This document shows, piece by piece, positions 16,433 through 25,136 of a DNA stretch of 64,000 nucleotides. This stretch comes from Marivirga atlantica. Its GTDB lineage: Bacteria; Bacteroidota; Bacteroidia; Cytophagales; Cyclobacteriaceae. The DNA is taken from NCBI RefSeq assembly GCF_016734805.1, contig NZ_JAERQG010000001.1:310001-374000 (forward strand), read 5' to 3'. Within the stretch, counting starts at the first letter, position 1, and each line of letters starts with the position of its first letter. Below the pieces are notes generated by a model. It searched no databases, was not told the DNA's origin, and saw only the letters and a list, made by a program, of their open reading frames with translations. Position numbers and translations under genes: made by a program.

Positions 16433-19400
16433 TTGGAGCAGATCTTAAAACCTAGAAAAGCACTCAATAAGGCATTCTTAAAAGTTAAGCCCTATCGAGA
16501 ATCTATAGAAATATTTAAGACCAACCTTATTCAGCTCATTGATAGAACCAATGACACTGAATCAGAGGAGTTTCATAAAAACCTGGTCATAGACTTCCTG
16601 AAGAAGACCTACTATGATCCTGACCATTTTATCAATACAAAAGGGAGAAATGACCTGGTGATCCATACTGGTAATCAAGCCAAAACAAATGTGGGGGTTA
16701 TTATAGAGGCTAAAAAGCCTACTAATAAGGCAGAAATGCTCTCTACTAAGCAACTTAATACCAAGGCTCTACAAGAGCTCGTGCTTTATTACCTCCGTGA
16801 GCGTGTTAAACAAGAGAATAAAGAACTCAAACACCTGATTGCTACCAATATCAATGAATGGTTTATTTTCGATGCACAGCTGTTTGAAAAGCTATTCTAT
16901 AACAATAAATCATTGCTCAAAGAATTCAATGATTTTGAAGCAGGCCGCCTAAGTGGCAAAACGACTGATTTCTTTTACAAAGAAATTGCACAACCGGTCA
17001 TAGAAAAGAATTTAGATCAATTTAGCTATACCTATTTTGACCTCAGCCAATATGAAAAGCCATTAAGAAATGAAAATAAAAAGGATGATAATAAGCTTAT
17101 TGTCCTTTTCAAACTTCTTTCACCGGAGCATTTACTAAAACTACCTTTCGCTAATGATAGTAATTCACTGGATAAGAAATTCTACGCAGAGCTTTTACAT
17201 ATAATAGGTCTATCTGAAGCTAAACAAGGTGGTAAAAAAGTAATAGAACGTAAAAAAGATGGTGAACGAGATGAAGGGTCTTTGCTTGAAAATGCCATTA
17301 CACAATTAGAGGCTCACGACAAAATTTATCGATTAGAGAAGCCTAGTCGGTATGGAGCCACCAATGAAGAAAGACTTTTTAATGTTGGACTGGAGCTTGT
17401 CATTAGTTGGGTGAATAGAATTCTATTTCTCAAGCTTATGGAAGCACAACTGATTAACTATCATAAAGGAGATCAGGATTATGCCTTTCTTAACTTCAAG
17501 AAGATTAATAACTATGATGACCTCGATAGTTTATTCTTTCAGGTTCTAGCTAAGAAATTCGAAGACCGAAAAGCGTCTACTCAGGAGAAATTCAGTAAAG
17601 TCCCCTATTTGAACAGTTCACTATTTGAGGCAAGTGATTTGGAACACAATGCCCTATTCGTTAGTAACCTAAGAGATGAACTTACTTTACCCGTCCTTTC
17701 AAGTACCGTTTTAAAGGACCAACAAGGAAAGAAACTTAAAGGAGAACTCAATACATTACAATACTTATTCGCATTCCTTGAAGCCTATGATTTTAGCAGT
17801 GAAGGTGCTGAAGAAATTCAGGAGGAAAATAAAACCTTGATAAACGCTTCTGTACTCGGTTTGATCTTTGAAAAGATAAATGGCTATAAGGATGGATCGT
17901 TCTTTACACCTGGCTTCATTACTATGTACATGTGTCGCGAAACTATTAGGCGAGCCGTAGTACAAAAGTTTAATGAAGTAAAAGGCTGGGAATGCCAGGA
18001 ATTTGACGAGCTCTATGACAAGATAGAAGACCGAAGCGAAGCAAATGAGATCATCAATAGTTTGAAGATTTGTGACCCTGCTGTAGGATCCGGACACTTC
18101 TTGGTTTCGGCATTAAATGAGATGATCGCCATTAAAAATGACTTGAAAATTCTTCAAGACAGAAATGGTAAAAGGCTTAAGGAATATCAATTTGAGATAG
18201 AGAATGACGAATTAGTCATCACCGATGATGATGGAGATTTGTTCGAATACAGTATCAATAACAAAGAAAGTCAGAGAGTTCAAGAGACATTATTTCATGA
18301 AAAGCAAAATATTATTGAGAACTGTCTATTTGGAGTAGATATCAACCCCAACTCAGTAAAGATCTGTCGACTGCGTCTTTGGATTGAGCTCCTAAAAAAC
18401 GCCTATTACAAAAATGAAACTGAGCTTGAAACGCTACCCAATATTGATATCAATATCAAATGCGGGAATTCTTTGATCAGTAGATTTGATTTAGATGCTG
18501 ATATTAAGAAGGCTTTAAAAAGTAGCAAATGGAGTATTGATAGTTATAAACTTGCCGTTGACAGTTATAGAAACGCTCAAAGCAAAGAAGAGAAGCGTGA
18601 AATGGAAAGGCTTATTTCGGATATCAAAAGTGACTTCAGGTCCGAAATAAGTAAAAATGACCCTAAGATTAAACGAAAAGCTAAGCTTGGTGGAGAGCTA
18701 TATAATTTAACCCAGCAACAAGGACTTTTCGAAGTTTCAAAAGCTGAAGAAAAGAAGCGCAAAAAAGAAATAGCTAAAATTGAACAACAGCTAGATAAAC
18801 TTGAAACTGAAATAGCAGAGATCAAGGACAACAAAATTTATGAAAATGCATTTGAGTGGCGTTTTGAGTTTCCTGAAGTGCTTGACAACAATGGCAATTT
18901 TAAAGGTTTTGATATAATTATTGGTAACCCTCCTTATATAAGGCAAGAAGAATTATCAGACATCAAGCAATATTTAGGCTCAAACTTCCTCACCTTCGCA
19001 GGAACAGCCGATCTGTATGTGTATTTTGTAGAATTGGGTTTAAATCTTTTAAAGGATGGGGGCGATTTTACTTACATCATTCCTAATAAATGGATGCGTG
19101 CAGGATATGGACAAAAGCTGAGATCATTTGTGAAATCATTTCAAATTGAAGAGTTACTTGACTTTGGAGATTTGCCTGTTTTCGAAGAAGCCACAACTTA
19201 TCCGCTTATTATTTCATTAAAGAAATCCAAACCAAATTCAGAGTTTCAAGCTGTCAATTTCACCTCCTTAGATTTTGATGTGTCTATGAAATCCTATATC
19301 AATCAAAATAAAATAAACGTGTTAATCAAAGAGCTAGCAGATCAGGGATGGACTTTAACTGATAGTAAAGTCCAAAAGCTACTCATAAAACTCCGTACTA

Positions 19401-20197
19401 AGGGAAAACCATTAGGAAAGTATGTTGAGGGAAAGATATTCCGGGGAGTTTTAACAGGTCTTAATGAAGCCTTTGTCATCAATAAAGAAATAAAGGATCG
19501 ACTTATTTCTGAAGACCCTTCCAGCAAGGATGTGATAAAGCCTTTTTTGTCGGGAAGGGACATAAAGCGGTATCGAAAGCCAGAAATTAAAAATTATATA
19601 ATTCTATTTAAAAATGGCGATACCAAAAAGTGGTTTGGAGATCTTTCTGAAGCAGATGCAATTAAAAAAATGAATAGTAAATATCCCGCTATTATGAGTT
19701 GGCTTGATCAATTTAAAGAAAGAGCCATAGCCAGATATGATAAAGGTCAATATTGGTGGGAATTAAGAGCATGTGATTATTATGAAGAGTTCGAAAAGGA
19801 AAAGATCGCTTGGCCTGAAACTTCAATGGATAATCAATTTACCATTGTTGAACAGGGTAATTATTTAAACAAAACAGCATTTATTATACCACTAAGTGAC
19901 AAATCGCTTTTGGGACAACTCAATTCCAGTGTAGCCAAATTCTTTTTTGATTCAATAGTGTCAAAAATGAGGGGTGGCTATTTCTCTATGTCAAAAGCAT
20001 ATGTTGAGACATTTCCAGTAATAGAAAAAGCCATTGAAGAGATAGATCAAAGAGTTGTTGAAATTCTCACTATAAAAAGAAATGATCCCAAAATCAACAC
20101 TATTGATTTAGTGAGGGAAATAGACCAGCTAGTTTATAAGATGTATGAGTTGACAGAGGATGAAATAAAAATTGTGGAAGGCACTTTAATAAACTAA
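16433..20197 (+). CDS. type IIG restriction endonuclease-methyltransferase
   Basis: The 1254-residue single-chain restriction-modification enzyme has an N-terminal nuclease region with NDLVIHTG...VIIEAKKP (about 68-95), a PD-(D/E)XK pattern; a methyltransferase core with SFFTPGFITMYM (about 490), SAM motif I DPAVGSGHF (about 547) and catalytic NPPYIR (about 832), which indicates N6-adenine methylation; a Lys/Glu coiled coil (about 720-800); and a C-terminal TaqI-like recognition region (FRGVLTGLNEAF, WWELRACDYY). The start is TTG at 16433. A TATTTTTG -7-like box lies at 16380-16387. It heads a four-gene operon with gaps of 1-7 bp. The enzyme should both mark host DNA and cut unmarked DNA. Confidence 0.88.
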   Translation: MEQILKPRKALNKAFLKVKPYRESIEIFKTNLIQLIDRTNDTESEEFHKNLVIDFLKKTYYDPDHFINTKGRNDLVIHTGNQAKTNVGVIIEAKKPTNKAEMLSTKQLNTKALQELVLYYLRERVKQENKELKHLIATNINEWFIFDAQLFEKLFYNNKSLLKEFNDFEAGRLSGKTTDFFYKEIAQPVIEKNLDQFSYTYFDLSQYEKPLRNENKKDDNKLIVLFKLLSPEHLLKLPFANDSNSLDKKFYAELLHIIGLSEAKQGGKKVIERKKDGERDEGSLLENAITQLEAHDKIYRLEKPSRYGATNEERLFNVGLELVISWVNRILFLKLMEAQLINYHKGDQDYAFLNFKKINNYDDLDSLFFQVLAKKFEDRKASTQEKFSKVPYLNSSLFEASDLEHNALFVSNLRDELTLPVLSSTVLKDQQGKKLKGELNTLQYLFAFLEAYDFSSEGAEEIQEENKTLINASVLGLIFEKINGYKDGSFFTPGFITMYMCRETIRRAVVQKFNEVKGWECQEFDELYDKIEDRSEANEIINSLKICDPAVGSGHFLVSALNEMIAIKNDLKILQDRNGKRLKEYQFEIENDELVITDDDGDLFEYSINNKESQRVQETLFHEKQNIIENCLFGVDINPNSVKICRLRLWIELLKNAYYKNETELETLPNIDINIKCGNSLISRFDLDADIKKALKSSKWSIDSYKLAVDSYRNAQSKEEKREMERLISDIKSDFRSEISKNDPKIKRKAKLGGELYNLTQQQGLFEVSKAEEKKRKKEIAKIEQQLDKLETEIAEIKDNKIYENAFEWRFEFPEVLDNNGNFKGFDIIIGNPPYIRQEELSDIKQYLGSNFLTFAGTADLYVYFVELGLNLLKDGGDFTYIIPNKWMRAGYGQKLRSFVKSFQIEELLDFGDLPVFEEATTYPLIISLKKSKPNSEFQAVNFTSLDFDVSMKSYINQNKINVLIKELADQGWTLTDSKVQKLLIKLRTKGKPLGKYVEGKIFRGVLTGLNEAFVINKEIKDRLISEDPSSKDVIKPFLSGRDIKRYRKPEIKNYIILFKNGDTKKWFGDLSEADAIKKMNSKYPAIMSWLDQFKERAIARYDKGQYWWELRACDYYEEFEKEKIAWPETSMDNQFTIVEQGNYLNKTAFIIPLSDKSLLGQLNSSVAKFFFDSIVSKMRGGYFSMSKAYVETFPVIEKAIEEIDQRVVEILTIKRNDPKINTIDLVREIDQLVYKMYELTEDEIKIVEGTLIN

Positions 20198-20199
20198 TT

Positions 20200-21348
20200 A
20201 TGGATGGTGGATATTATGCTATTAAAGGATTTGAATTTCAATTTGATAAAACATTAATTGAAGCGTTAGATTCTACTGACGAGAATGCAGTTTTATCACT
20301 TGAACAAATACAGGATATAAATAATAGCGATTTTGTAATGCAAATAAAATACAAAGAAGCTACGAAGTTTACTCCTTCAGTAATACGAAACCCAATCATT
20401 CAATTAATAGAAGAATATCAAAAGGATAAGTCAAAAAGATACATTTTATACTGCCATTTTTCCGATAAGAATAAGTATTCTGAAAAAATAGATTTAAAAC
20501 ATCTAAATACTATTCTAGGGAAAGAACAAGGAAGATTTACTAATAATGATAAGAATGACTTTTTGAGTGCTTTTGAGCTAAGATTTTCTGAAACATTTCA
20601 GGCTCAATTTGAGACGTCATTGAATAAACTTCAATTATTAAGCTTTGTAAATTCTAAAGATGATGCTATTTATTTTTATTCGATATTAATTGATTATCTA
20701 AGGAAAAAAGTTGTTAAAAATGCTCCCCAAAATCTAATAGGAAGGCAAGTAACAAAAAAAGAGCTGATAGATTACCTAAATAAGGGTCGAAAAATCATCT
20801 TCCTTAATTCCTACAAAGAGTATAGAGGAGAACAGGAATATTTTAGATTTTTGAAATCAAGGTTTAAAAAGCCAGTTAAAAATCAAAATACAATAGTTTA
20901 TTTAGGCAAAATAGAAGAAACGGATATTTGCAATCTTCCCTCGTTTATATTTCAATTAATCGAAAAACATTATCATAAGGCAAATCACGATATTAAGCCT
21001 CTCACATTTGTAATACCTTTTTCAAAAGTAGAGAATGTTAAAAAATATTTGATACAACAAAATTGTCCATATAATGATGGTTATGAAACTATTTTATTTA
21101 ATCAAAAACACTTTGAATCTTCAGCTATCATTAATAAAAAAATTTTAGGTAAGAAAACAACAAATAGTCTATCGAAAACATCATTTAAAGCACGAATTAT
21201 ATCAAATGAAACTTTTGATAATCTCAGTAAATTAGGTATACCAGTTTCATGGATTTTTATTGAAAGTAAAGTACATCACTTATTATGTGATTCTAATTAT
21301 CAAGTAATCAGTAGATTAAATACAGAACAGATTTTAAAACTTTTTTAG
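20200..21348 (+). CDS. Cap4/DUF4297-like nuclease partner of HerA
   Basis: The 382-residue protein opens with GYYAIKGFEFQF (about 4-15) and then E35, D39 and QIK (48-50) in LEQIQDINNS...VMQIKYKE, the pattern of the dsDNA-endonuclease (DUF4297/Cap4-type, PD-(D/E)XK) domain in which a predicted Glu-Asp-QxK set coordinates metal. The rest (about 150-382) is unassigned. It lies 2 bp after the restriction enzyme gene and 1 bp before herA. Nuclease-HerA pairs such as DUF4297-HerA are known anti-phage systems in which the ATPase ring and nuclease form one complex. Family membership is by motif and context, not by a search. Confidence 0.62.
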   Translation: MDGGYYAIKGFEFQFDKTLIEALDSTDENAVLSLEQIQDINNSDFVMQIKYKEATKFTPSVIRNPIIQLIEEYQKDKSKRYILYCHFSDKNKYSEKIDLKHLNTILGKEQGRFTNNDKNDFLSAFELRFSETFQAQFETSLNKLQLLSFVNSKDDAIYFYSILIDYLRKKVVKNAPQNLIGRQVTKKELIDYLNKGRKIIFLNSYKEYRGEQEYFRFLKSRFKKPVKNQNTIVYLGKIEETDICNLPSFIFQLIEKHYHKANHDIKPLTFVIPFSKVENVKKYLIQQNCPYNDGYETILFNQKHFESSAIINKKILGKKTTNSLSKTSFKARIISNETFDNLSKLGIPVSWIFIESKVHHLLCDSNYQVISRLNTEQILKLF

Positions 21349-21349
21349 A

Positions 21350-23137
21350 ATGGATTCAGACAACTTCAAAATAATAAATGTTTCGTCTACTTCAATTAGC
21401 ATTGAGATAGTTGATCCAAGTCTTTTTGACGGACAATTTAATTTAGGCAGTTACATTAAAATTCCTTACAAAAATAATGATACAAAGTTTGTTATTGGAA
21501 TAATCGAAAATTATCGCATCAAGGATACGGATAACGGTGACGAAGAAACAGAATCTAACCAGCCATCATTTGTTTTAGAAGTAAAGCTTACTGGAACATT
21601 AGAAATTGATGGATCGGTAGGCACATTTGAACGCGGAGGACATGGAATTCCACTACCACCTAATAACGGAATTGCTCTTCTCTCAGATGAGGAATTGGAT
21701 AGTATTTTCGCGACAAGAATTGAAGCCAACGAACAATTTTGTTTTTCCAAACTAACCACTAATGATCTGAAAGTACCTGTAAATGGAAATAAATTTTTCA
21801 ATAAGCACTTTGCTATTGTAGGCTCTACTGGTTCAGGTAAATCGCATACAGTTGCAAAGGTTTTACAAGAAGCAATTCAATCGAAGAGTAGTGGTTATAA
21901 AGGGTTAAATAATTCACATATTATAATTTTTGATATTCATGGTGAATATGAACAAGCCTTTCCACAAGCAAATATTTTAAATGCTACAAACTTAACTTTA
22001 CCCTATTGGATGTTAAATGGTGATGAATTGGAACAGTTATTTTTAGATACAGGAGATCGAAATAATTATAACCAATCCTCTGTTTTACGTAAAGTAATTA
22101 CCGAAAATAAAAAGAAACATAATTCTGGTATTGATAAAATACACTTTGATTCACCTTTAAATTTTGATATCCAAGAAGTTTACAACTGTCTATTCAACAT
22201 TCAAACCGAAACAGTTAACTCAAAAGCATCAAATCGTTATATGATTGTTGGCGAGTGCGGTACCTATAAAAATGGTGACTCAACTAAACCAGAAGATGGC
22301 ATTGAACTTATGCCTCAACAAAGAATTGAGAAATACTTTTTACAGAAGTTGCAATTCTATTCTTCAAAATCTCAAAGCGTTACTAGTGGAACTTATGCAG
22401 ATGGAACTTTAGATAAATTTATCGAAAGGATAGAAAATAAACTTCAGAATTCTCGATTGGAGTTTCTATTTGGTGAAAAATCCAGGGATATTTCATTTGA
22501 AGAAACAGTCAAGCAGTTTATAGGATACGAAAACTCAAAAGAGTCAAACATAACCATTATAAATCTTGGTGGAATACCCTTTGAAGTACTCAGTATTACC
22601 GTATCGCTTATCTCAAGAATTTTATTCGATTTTGGTTTCTTTTACAGCAAGCTTCTTTCAAAAGGTCAAAAAACTGAAACTCCTATTTTGTTGCTGTATG
22701 AAGAGGCACATATTTATGTTCCAAAAAGCGACCTTTTAAAATATAGATCATCAAAATTAGCAATTGAAAGAATAGCCAAAGAAGGTCGGAAATATGGTGT
22801 AACACTTGGTATTGTAAGTCAAAGACCATCTGAAATATCTGAAACAATTTTTTCTCAGTGCAACAATTTCATATCTATGAGGCTAACTAACCCAGAAGAT
22901 CAGAATTATGTAAAGCGATTGCTACCTGATACTCTTGGTAATTTAACAGAAACTCTCCCAACCCTCCAATCAGGTGAAGCCTTACTTATTGGAGAATCAA
23001 TTACACTGCCTTCTTTAGTTAAGATTGACAGATGCGATCCAGAGCCAAAGTCTTCTGATATAGAATATTTTGAAATCTGGAAAGAGCAGTGGAAAAACGT
23101 TGATTTCAATAAAATCATTTCCTTATGGAAAAAATAA
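21350..23137 (+). CDS. herA: HerA-family ATPase
   Basis: The 595-residue FtsK/HerA ATPase has an N-terminal HAS-barrel-like domain (FNLGSYIKIPY), Walker A GSTGSGKSHT (about 160-169), FDIHGEYE (about 195), Walker B LLLYEEAHIYVP (about 447) and the HerA-typical IAKEGRKYGVTLGIVSQRPSEI, followed by LQSGEALLIGE near the end. HerA proteins form hexameric DNA-translocating rings that work with a nuclease (NurA, SIR2, DUF4297). The partner here is the preceding gene. It belongs to the 16433-24380 operon. Catalytic residues look intact. Confidence 0.9.
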   Translation: MDSDNFKIINVSSTSISIEIVDPSLFDGQFNLGSYIKIPYKNNDTKFVIGIIENYRIKDTDNGDEETESNQPSFVLEVKLTGTLEIDGSVGTFERGGHGIPLPPNNGIALLSDEELDSIFATRIEANEQFCFSKLTTNDLKVPVNGNKFFNKHFAIVGSTGSGKSHTVAKVLQEAIQSKSSGYKGLNNSHIIIFDIHGEYEQAFPQANILNATNLTLPYWMLNGDELEQLFLDTGDRNNYNQSSVLRKVITENKKKHNSGIDKIHFDSPLNFDIQEVYNCLFNIQTETVNSKASNRYMIVGECGTYKNGDSTKPEDGIELMPQQRIEKYFLQKLQFYSSKSQSVTSGTYADGTLDKFIERIENKLQNSRLEFLFGEKSRDISFEETVKQFIGYENSKESNITIINLGGIPFEVLSITVSLISRILFDFGFFYSKLLSKGQKTETPILLLYEEAHIYVPKSDLLKYRSSKLAIERIAKEGRKYGVTLGIVSQRPSEISETIFSQCNNFISMRLTNPEDQNYVKRLLPDTLGNLTETLPTLQSGEALLIGESITLPSLVKIDRCDPEPKSSDIEYFEIWKEQWKNVDFNKIISLWKK

Positions 23138-23144
23138 AAAGATT

Positions 23145-24380
23145 ATGAGTGACCCAACTGAAAAAATTAAGTGCCCTAATTGTGGGACTTCAATAGATGT
23201 TCAAGATATTCTGGCACATCAAGTGGAAGAAAAGTTCAAGCAAGAATTCCAACTAAAAGAGGCTGAGCTATCCAAACAACGACAGGAATTTGAAGAGAAG
23301 AAAAGTAAAGAGAATGAATTATTTCAGGAAAGGCTTGAAAAACAGCTAAAAGAGCGCACAAAAGAGGCTGAAGAGAGGTTAAAACTTAAAATATTAGATG
23401 AGAATCAAGAACAGTTTAAGTCTTTACAAGAAGAGTTGAATGCAAAATCTGAACAAATAAAGGAACTCAACCGCACAAAAGCTGAAATAGAAAAACTTAA
23501 AAGGGAGAAAGAAGAACTCAAAGAGGCAGCAGAGGCTGAAGCTCAGAAACGGCTCAATGAGCAGTTAAATAGTGAGAAAGATAAAATAAGGAAGGCAGAA
23601 GAAGAAAGAAATGAATTACGCTTCAAAGAACTTCAAAAACAGCTTGAAGATCAGAAGAAGCTCACTGAAGAAATGAAGCGAAAGCAAGAGCAAGGCTCTA
23701 TGCAGCTACAAGGAGAGGTTCAAGAATTGGCAATAGAAGAATGGCTTATCACTCAGTTTCCCTTAGATAGTATCGAAGAAATTAAGAAGGGGGCCCGTGG
23801 TGGAGATTGCATTCAAATAGTTAATACCAGAACCAGACAAAACTGTGGTTCTATTTATTATGAAAGTAAACGAACCAAAGACTTTCAACCTGGATGGATA
23901 GAAAAGTTTAAAGCTGACATGAGAGACAAAGGAGCTGATGTTGGTATTTTAGTAACAGAGGCAATGCCTGCTGATATGGCTAGAATGGGAATTCGAGATG
24001 GGGTTTGGATTTGTAACTATGAGGAGTTTAAAGGCCTTTGTTCTGTAATAAGAGAATCAGTAATACAACTGAGTTCTGCCTTAGCTAGTCAAGAGGGTAA
24101 AGGTGATAAAATGCATATGTTATATGATTTCCTCACAAGTAATACATTCCGAATGCAAATTGAAGCAATAGTGGAAGGTTTTTCTCAGATGAAAAATGAT
24201 TTAGAAAGTGAGAAAAGATCAATGCAGAGAATATGGAAACAAAGAGAAAAGCAAATTGATAAAGTCGTTACAAATACGATTGATATGTATGGATCTATTA
24301 AAGGTATTGCCGGTAGTGCTGTTCAATCTGTTAAGGCTTTAGAACTTGGAAACGATGAAAATGAAAATATAGCGGAATAA
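23145..24380 (+). CDS. DUF2130 protein, coiled coil plus nuclease-like domain
   Basis: The product is about 411 residues from the ATG at 23145, 7 bp after herA; the frame is open further upstream but would overlap herA. An N-terminal CPNCGTSID zinc knuckle is followed by a long Glu/Lys coiled coil (about 30-190) and the DUF2130 domain (about 195-330), with GARGGDCIQIV, YESKRTKDFQPGWIEKFK and VGILVTEAMP. The GD...ESK pattern resembles a restriction-endonuclease fold. DUF2130 proteins are scattered in bacterial genomes, often near defence genes, with no established function. A further helical tail ends the protein. Its place as fourth gene of the operon suggests an accessory role with HerA or the restriction enzyme. 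Confidence 0.8.
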   Translation: MSDPTEKIKCPNCGTSIDVQDILAHQVEEKFKQEFQLKEAELSKQRQEFEEKKSKENELFQERLEKQLKERTKEAEERLKLKILDENQEQFKSLQEELNAKSEQIKELNRTKAEIEKLKREKEELKEAAEAEAQKRLNEQLNSEKDKIRKAEEERNELRFKELQKQLEDQKKLTEEMKRKQEQGSMQLQGEVQELAIEEWLITQFPLDSIEEIKKGARGGDCIQIVNTRTRQNCGSIYYESKRTKDFQPGWIEKFKADMRDKGADVGILVTEAMPADMARMGIRDGVWICNYEEFKGLCSVIRESVIQLSSALASQEGKGDKMHMLYDFLTSNTFRMQIEAIVEGFSQMKNDLESEKRSMQRIWKQREKQIDKVVTNTIDMYGSIKGIAGSAVQSVKALELGNDENENIAE

Positions 24381-24469
24381 GATTTTTATATAAATCGTCT
24401 TATTTATATCTCTTTACTTTACCAATTATTGAGTTAAAGTAAATATGAATTACATAGTAAAGCCTCTTA

Positions 24470-24679
24470 TTAAGGTAATTTTTCCGAGCTGTTTTTATTG
24501 GGCTTATCAATAAACTTTACACTTCTTAAATCATATAGTTCTAAGTCTCCTGAGTCCATTTCGATTAATGCCTTTGTGACTGTTTCATAATTGTTCTGCA
24601 TGTAGACAAACCTATGAAAGTAACCCAAATTGTCTTTACGACTAGTGTATTTGACAATAACTCTTCTTAAATGCCCCAT
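24470..24679 (-). CDS. small hypothetical protein
   Basis: The 69-residue product begins MGHLRRVIVKYTS and has a C-terminal Lys/Asn-rich tail. No family is recognised. It is divergent to the small HTH gene at 24741, with 61 bp between them, and convergent with the DUF2130 gene. The arrangement of a small protein divergent to an Xre regulator is common for regulated cargo, but coding is not certain. Confidence 0.45.
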   Translation of the reverse strand: MGHLRRVIVKYTSRKDNLGYFHRFVYMQNNYETVTKALIEMDSGDLELYDLRSVKFIDKPNKNSSEKLP

Positions 24680-24740
24680 TAGTTAATACGATTTGCAAAT
24701 TAAATATAATAATAATTCAATAATTCCGCACAAATAGTCT

Positions 24741-24992
24741 GTGTTATGGACTTTTCTGAGAATCTACTTTTACCATGTGGATTTAAGTAAAAAGATAGGT
24801 CAAAGAATAATAGAATTGAGGAAATCCAAAGGCCTCAGTCAAGAACAATTAGCTGCTCTGGCAGAGGTCCATGAAGATTATATAGGAAAGATAGAAAGAG
24901 GAGAGCGCACCCCCTCAATTAAAAAAATATTTACTTTAACAGTAGCTCTTGAGATCACTCTCGAAGAGTTTTTTAAACCATTTAATCAATAA
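24741..24992 (+). CDS. Xre-type HTH regulator (possible R-M controller)
   Basis: The 83-codon frame has a clear Cro/C1-type helix-turn-helix: QRIIELRKSKGLSQEQLAALAEV...YIGKIERGERTPSI, then the short tail EFFKPFNQ. Size and layout match small controller (C) proteins of restriction-modification systems and other Xre regulators. The first in-frame start is GTG at 24741, but the conserved domain begins just after a GTG at 24777, which would give a more usual 71-residue protein; the true start is unresolved. It is the last cargo gene before the transposon right end and may regulate the restriction operon or the divergent small gene. Confidence 0.8.
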   Translation: MLWTFLRIYFYHVDLSKKIGQRIIELRKSKGLSQEQLAALAEVHEDYIGKIERGERTPSIKKIFTLTVALEITLEEFFKPFNQ

Positions 24993-25007
24993 CACCTTAT
25001 AAATAAA

Positions 25008-25029
25008 AAAGGATGATCTCTCATCCTTT
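25008..25029. terminator. hairpin terminator inside the transposon right end
   Basis: The hairpin AAAGGATGA-TCTC-TCATCCTTT is preceded by an A run. It ends the HTH gene and, read leftward, would also stop transcription entering the element from glmS. Confidence 0.75.
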
Positions 25030-25047
25030 ATGTTATTAGTTTACATT

Positions 25048-25106
25048 TGTCCAAACTTTATTAACATTGTCCAAACTTTATTATTTTTGTCCAGACTTTA
25101 TTAACA
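25048..25106 (-). repeat. Tn7-like right end with three TnsB-type repeats
   Basis: The 16-mer TGTCCAAACTTTATTA occurs at 25048-25063 and 25068-25083, and with one change (A to G) at 25088-25103, giving an exact 20-bp pitch. On the minus strand the end reads TGTTAATAAAGTCTGGACA inward from 25106. Tandem closely spaced TnsB sites and a 5'-TGT terminus are hallmarks of Tn7-family right ends. TnsB binding is inferred. Confidence 0.85.
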
Positions 25107-25136
25107 AGCCCCATGACTATTACCGACAGCTAATTT
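25107..25136. other. attTn7-like insertion junction downstream of glmS
   Basis: These 30 bp separate the transposon terminus from the glmS stop codon, as expected for TnsD-directed insertion. The first five bases outside the element (25107-25111, AGCCC) are the predicted target duplication; the second copy should flank the unseen left end. Confidence 0.75.

Larger units (their letters stand above)
1..25106. mobile_element. Tn7-like transposon, right portion, inserted at glmS
   Basis: The sequence shows tnsA-B-C-D-E in order on the minus strand (16297 to 8415) and, next to the 3' end of glmS, an element end with three tandem repeats of 16 bp at 20-bp spacing closing with 5'-TGT on the minus strand at 25106. 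Tn7 family elements end in TGT, carry overlapping TnsB sites at the right end and insert just downstream of glmS under TnsD control, so the right boundary is well supported. No matching repeats in inverted orientation were found at lower coordinates, so the left end must lie outside the window. Treating everything from 1 to 25106 as one element is therefore an inference. The tns genes sit centrally with defence cargo on both flanks; nested or tandem insertions are possible. Confidence 0.8.

Noticed and set aside
16433-24380. BREX or DISARM system
   Set aside because: No pglZ, brxC or DISARM helicase/PLD genes are present; the methyltransferase is a single-chain type IIG enzyme.
25048-25103. 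Possible CRISPR-like short array
   Set aside because: The three repeats are 16 bp with 4-bp gaps, adjacent to a TGT terminus and glmS, which fits TnsB binding sites; there are no spacers of CRISPR length and no cas genes.
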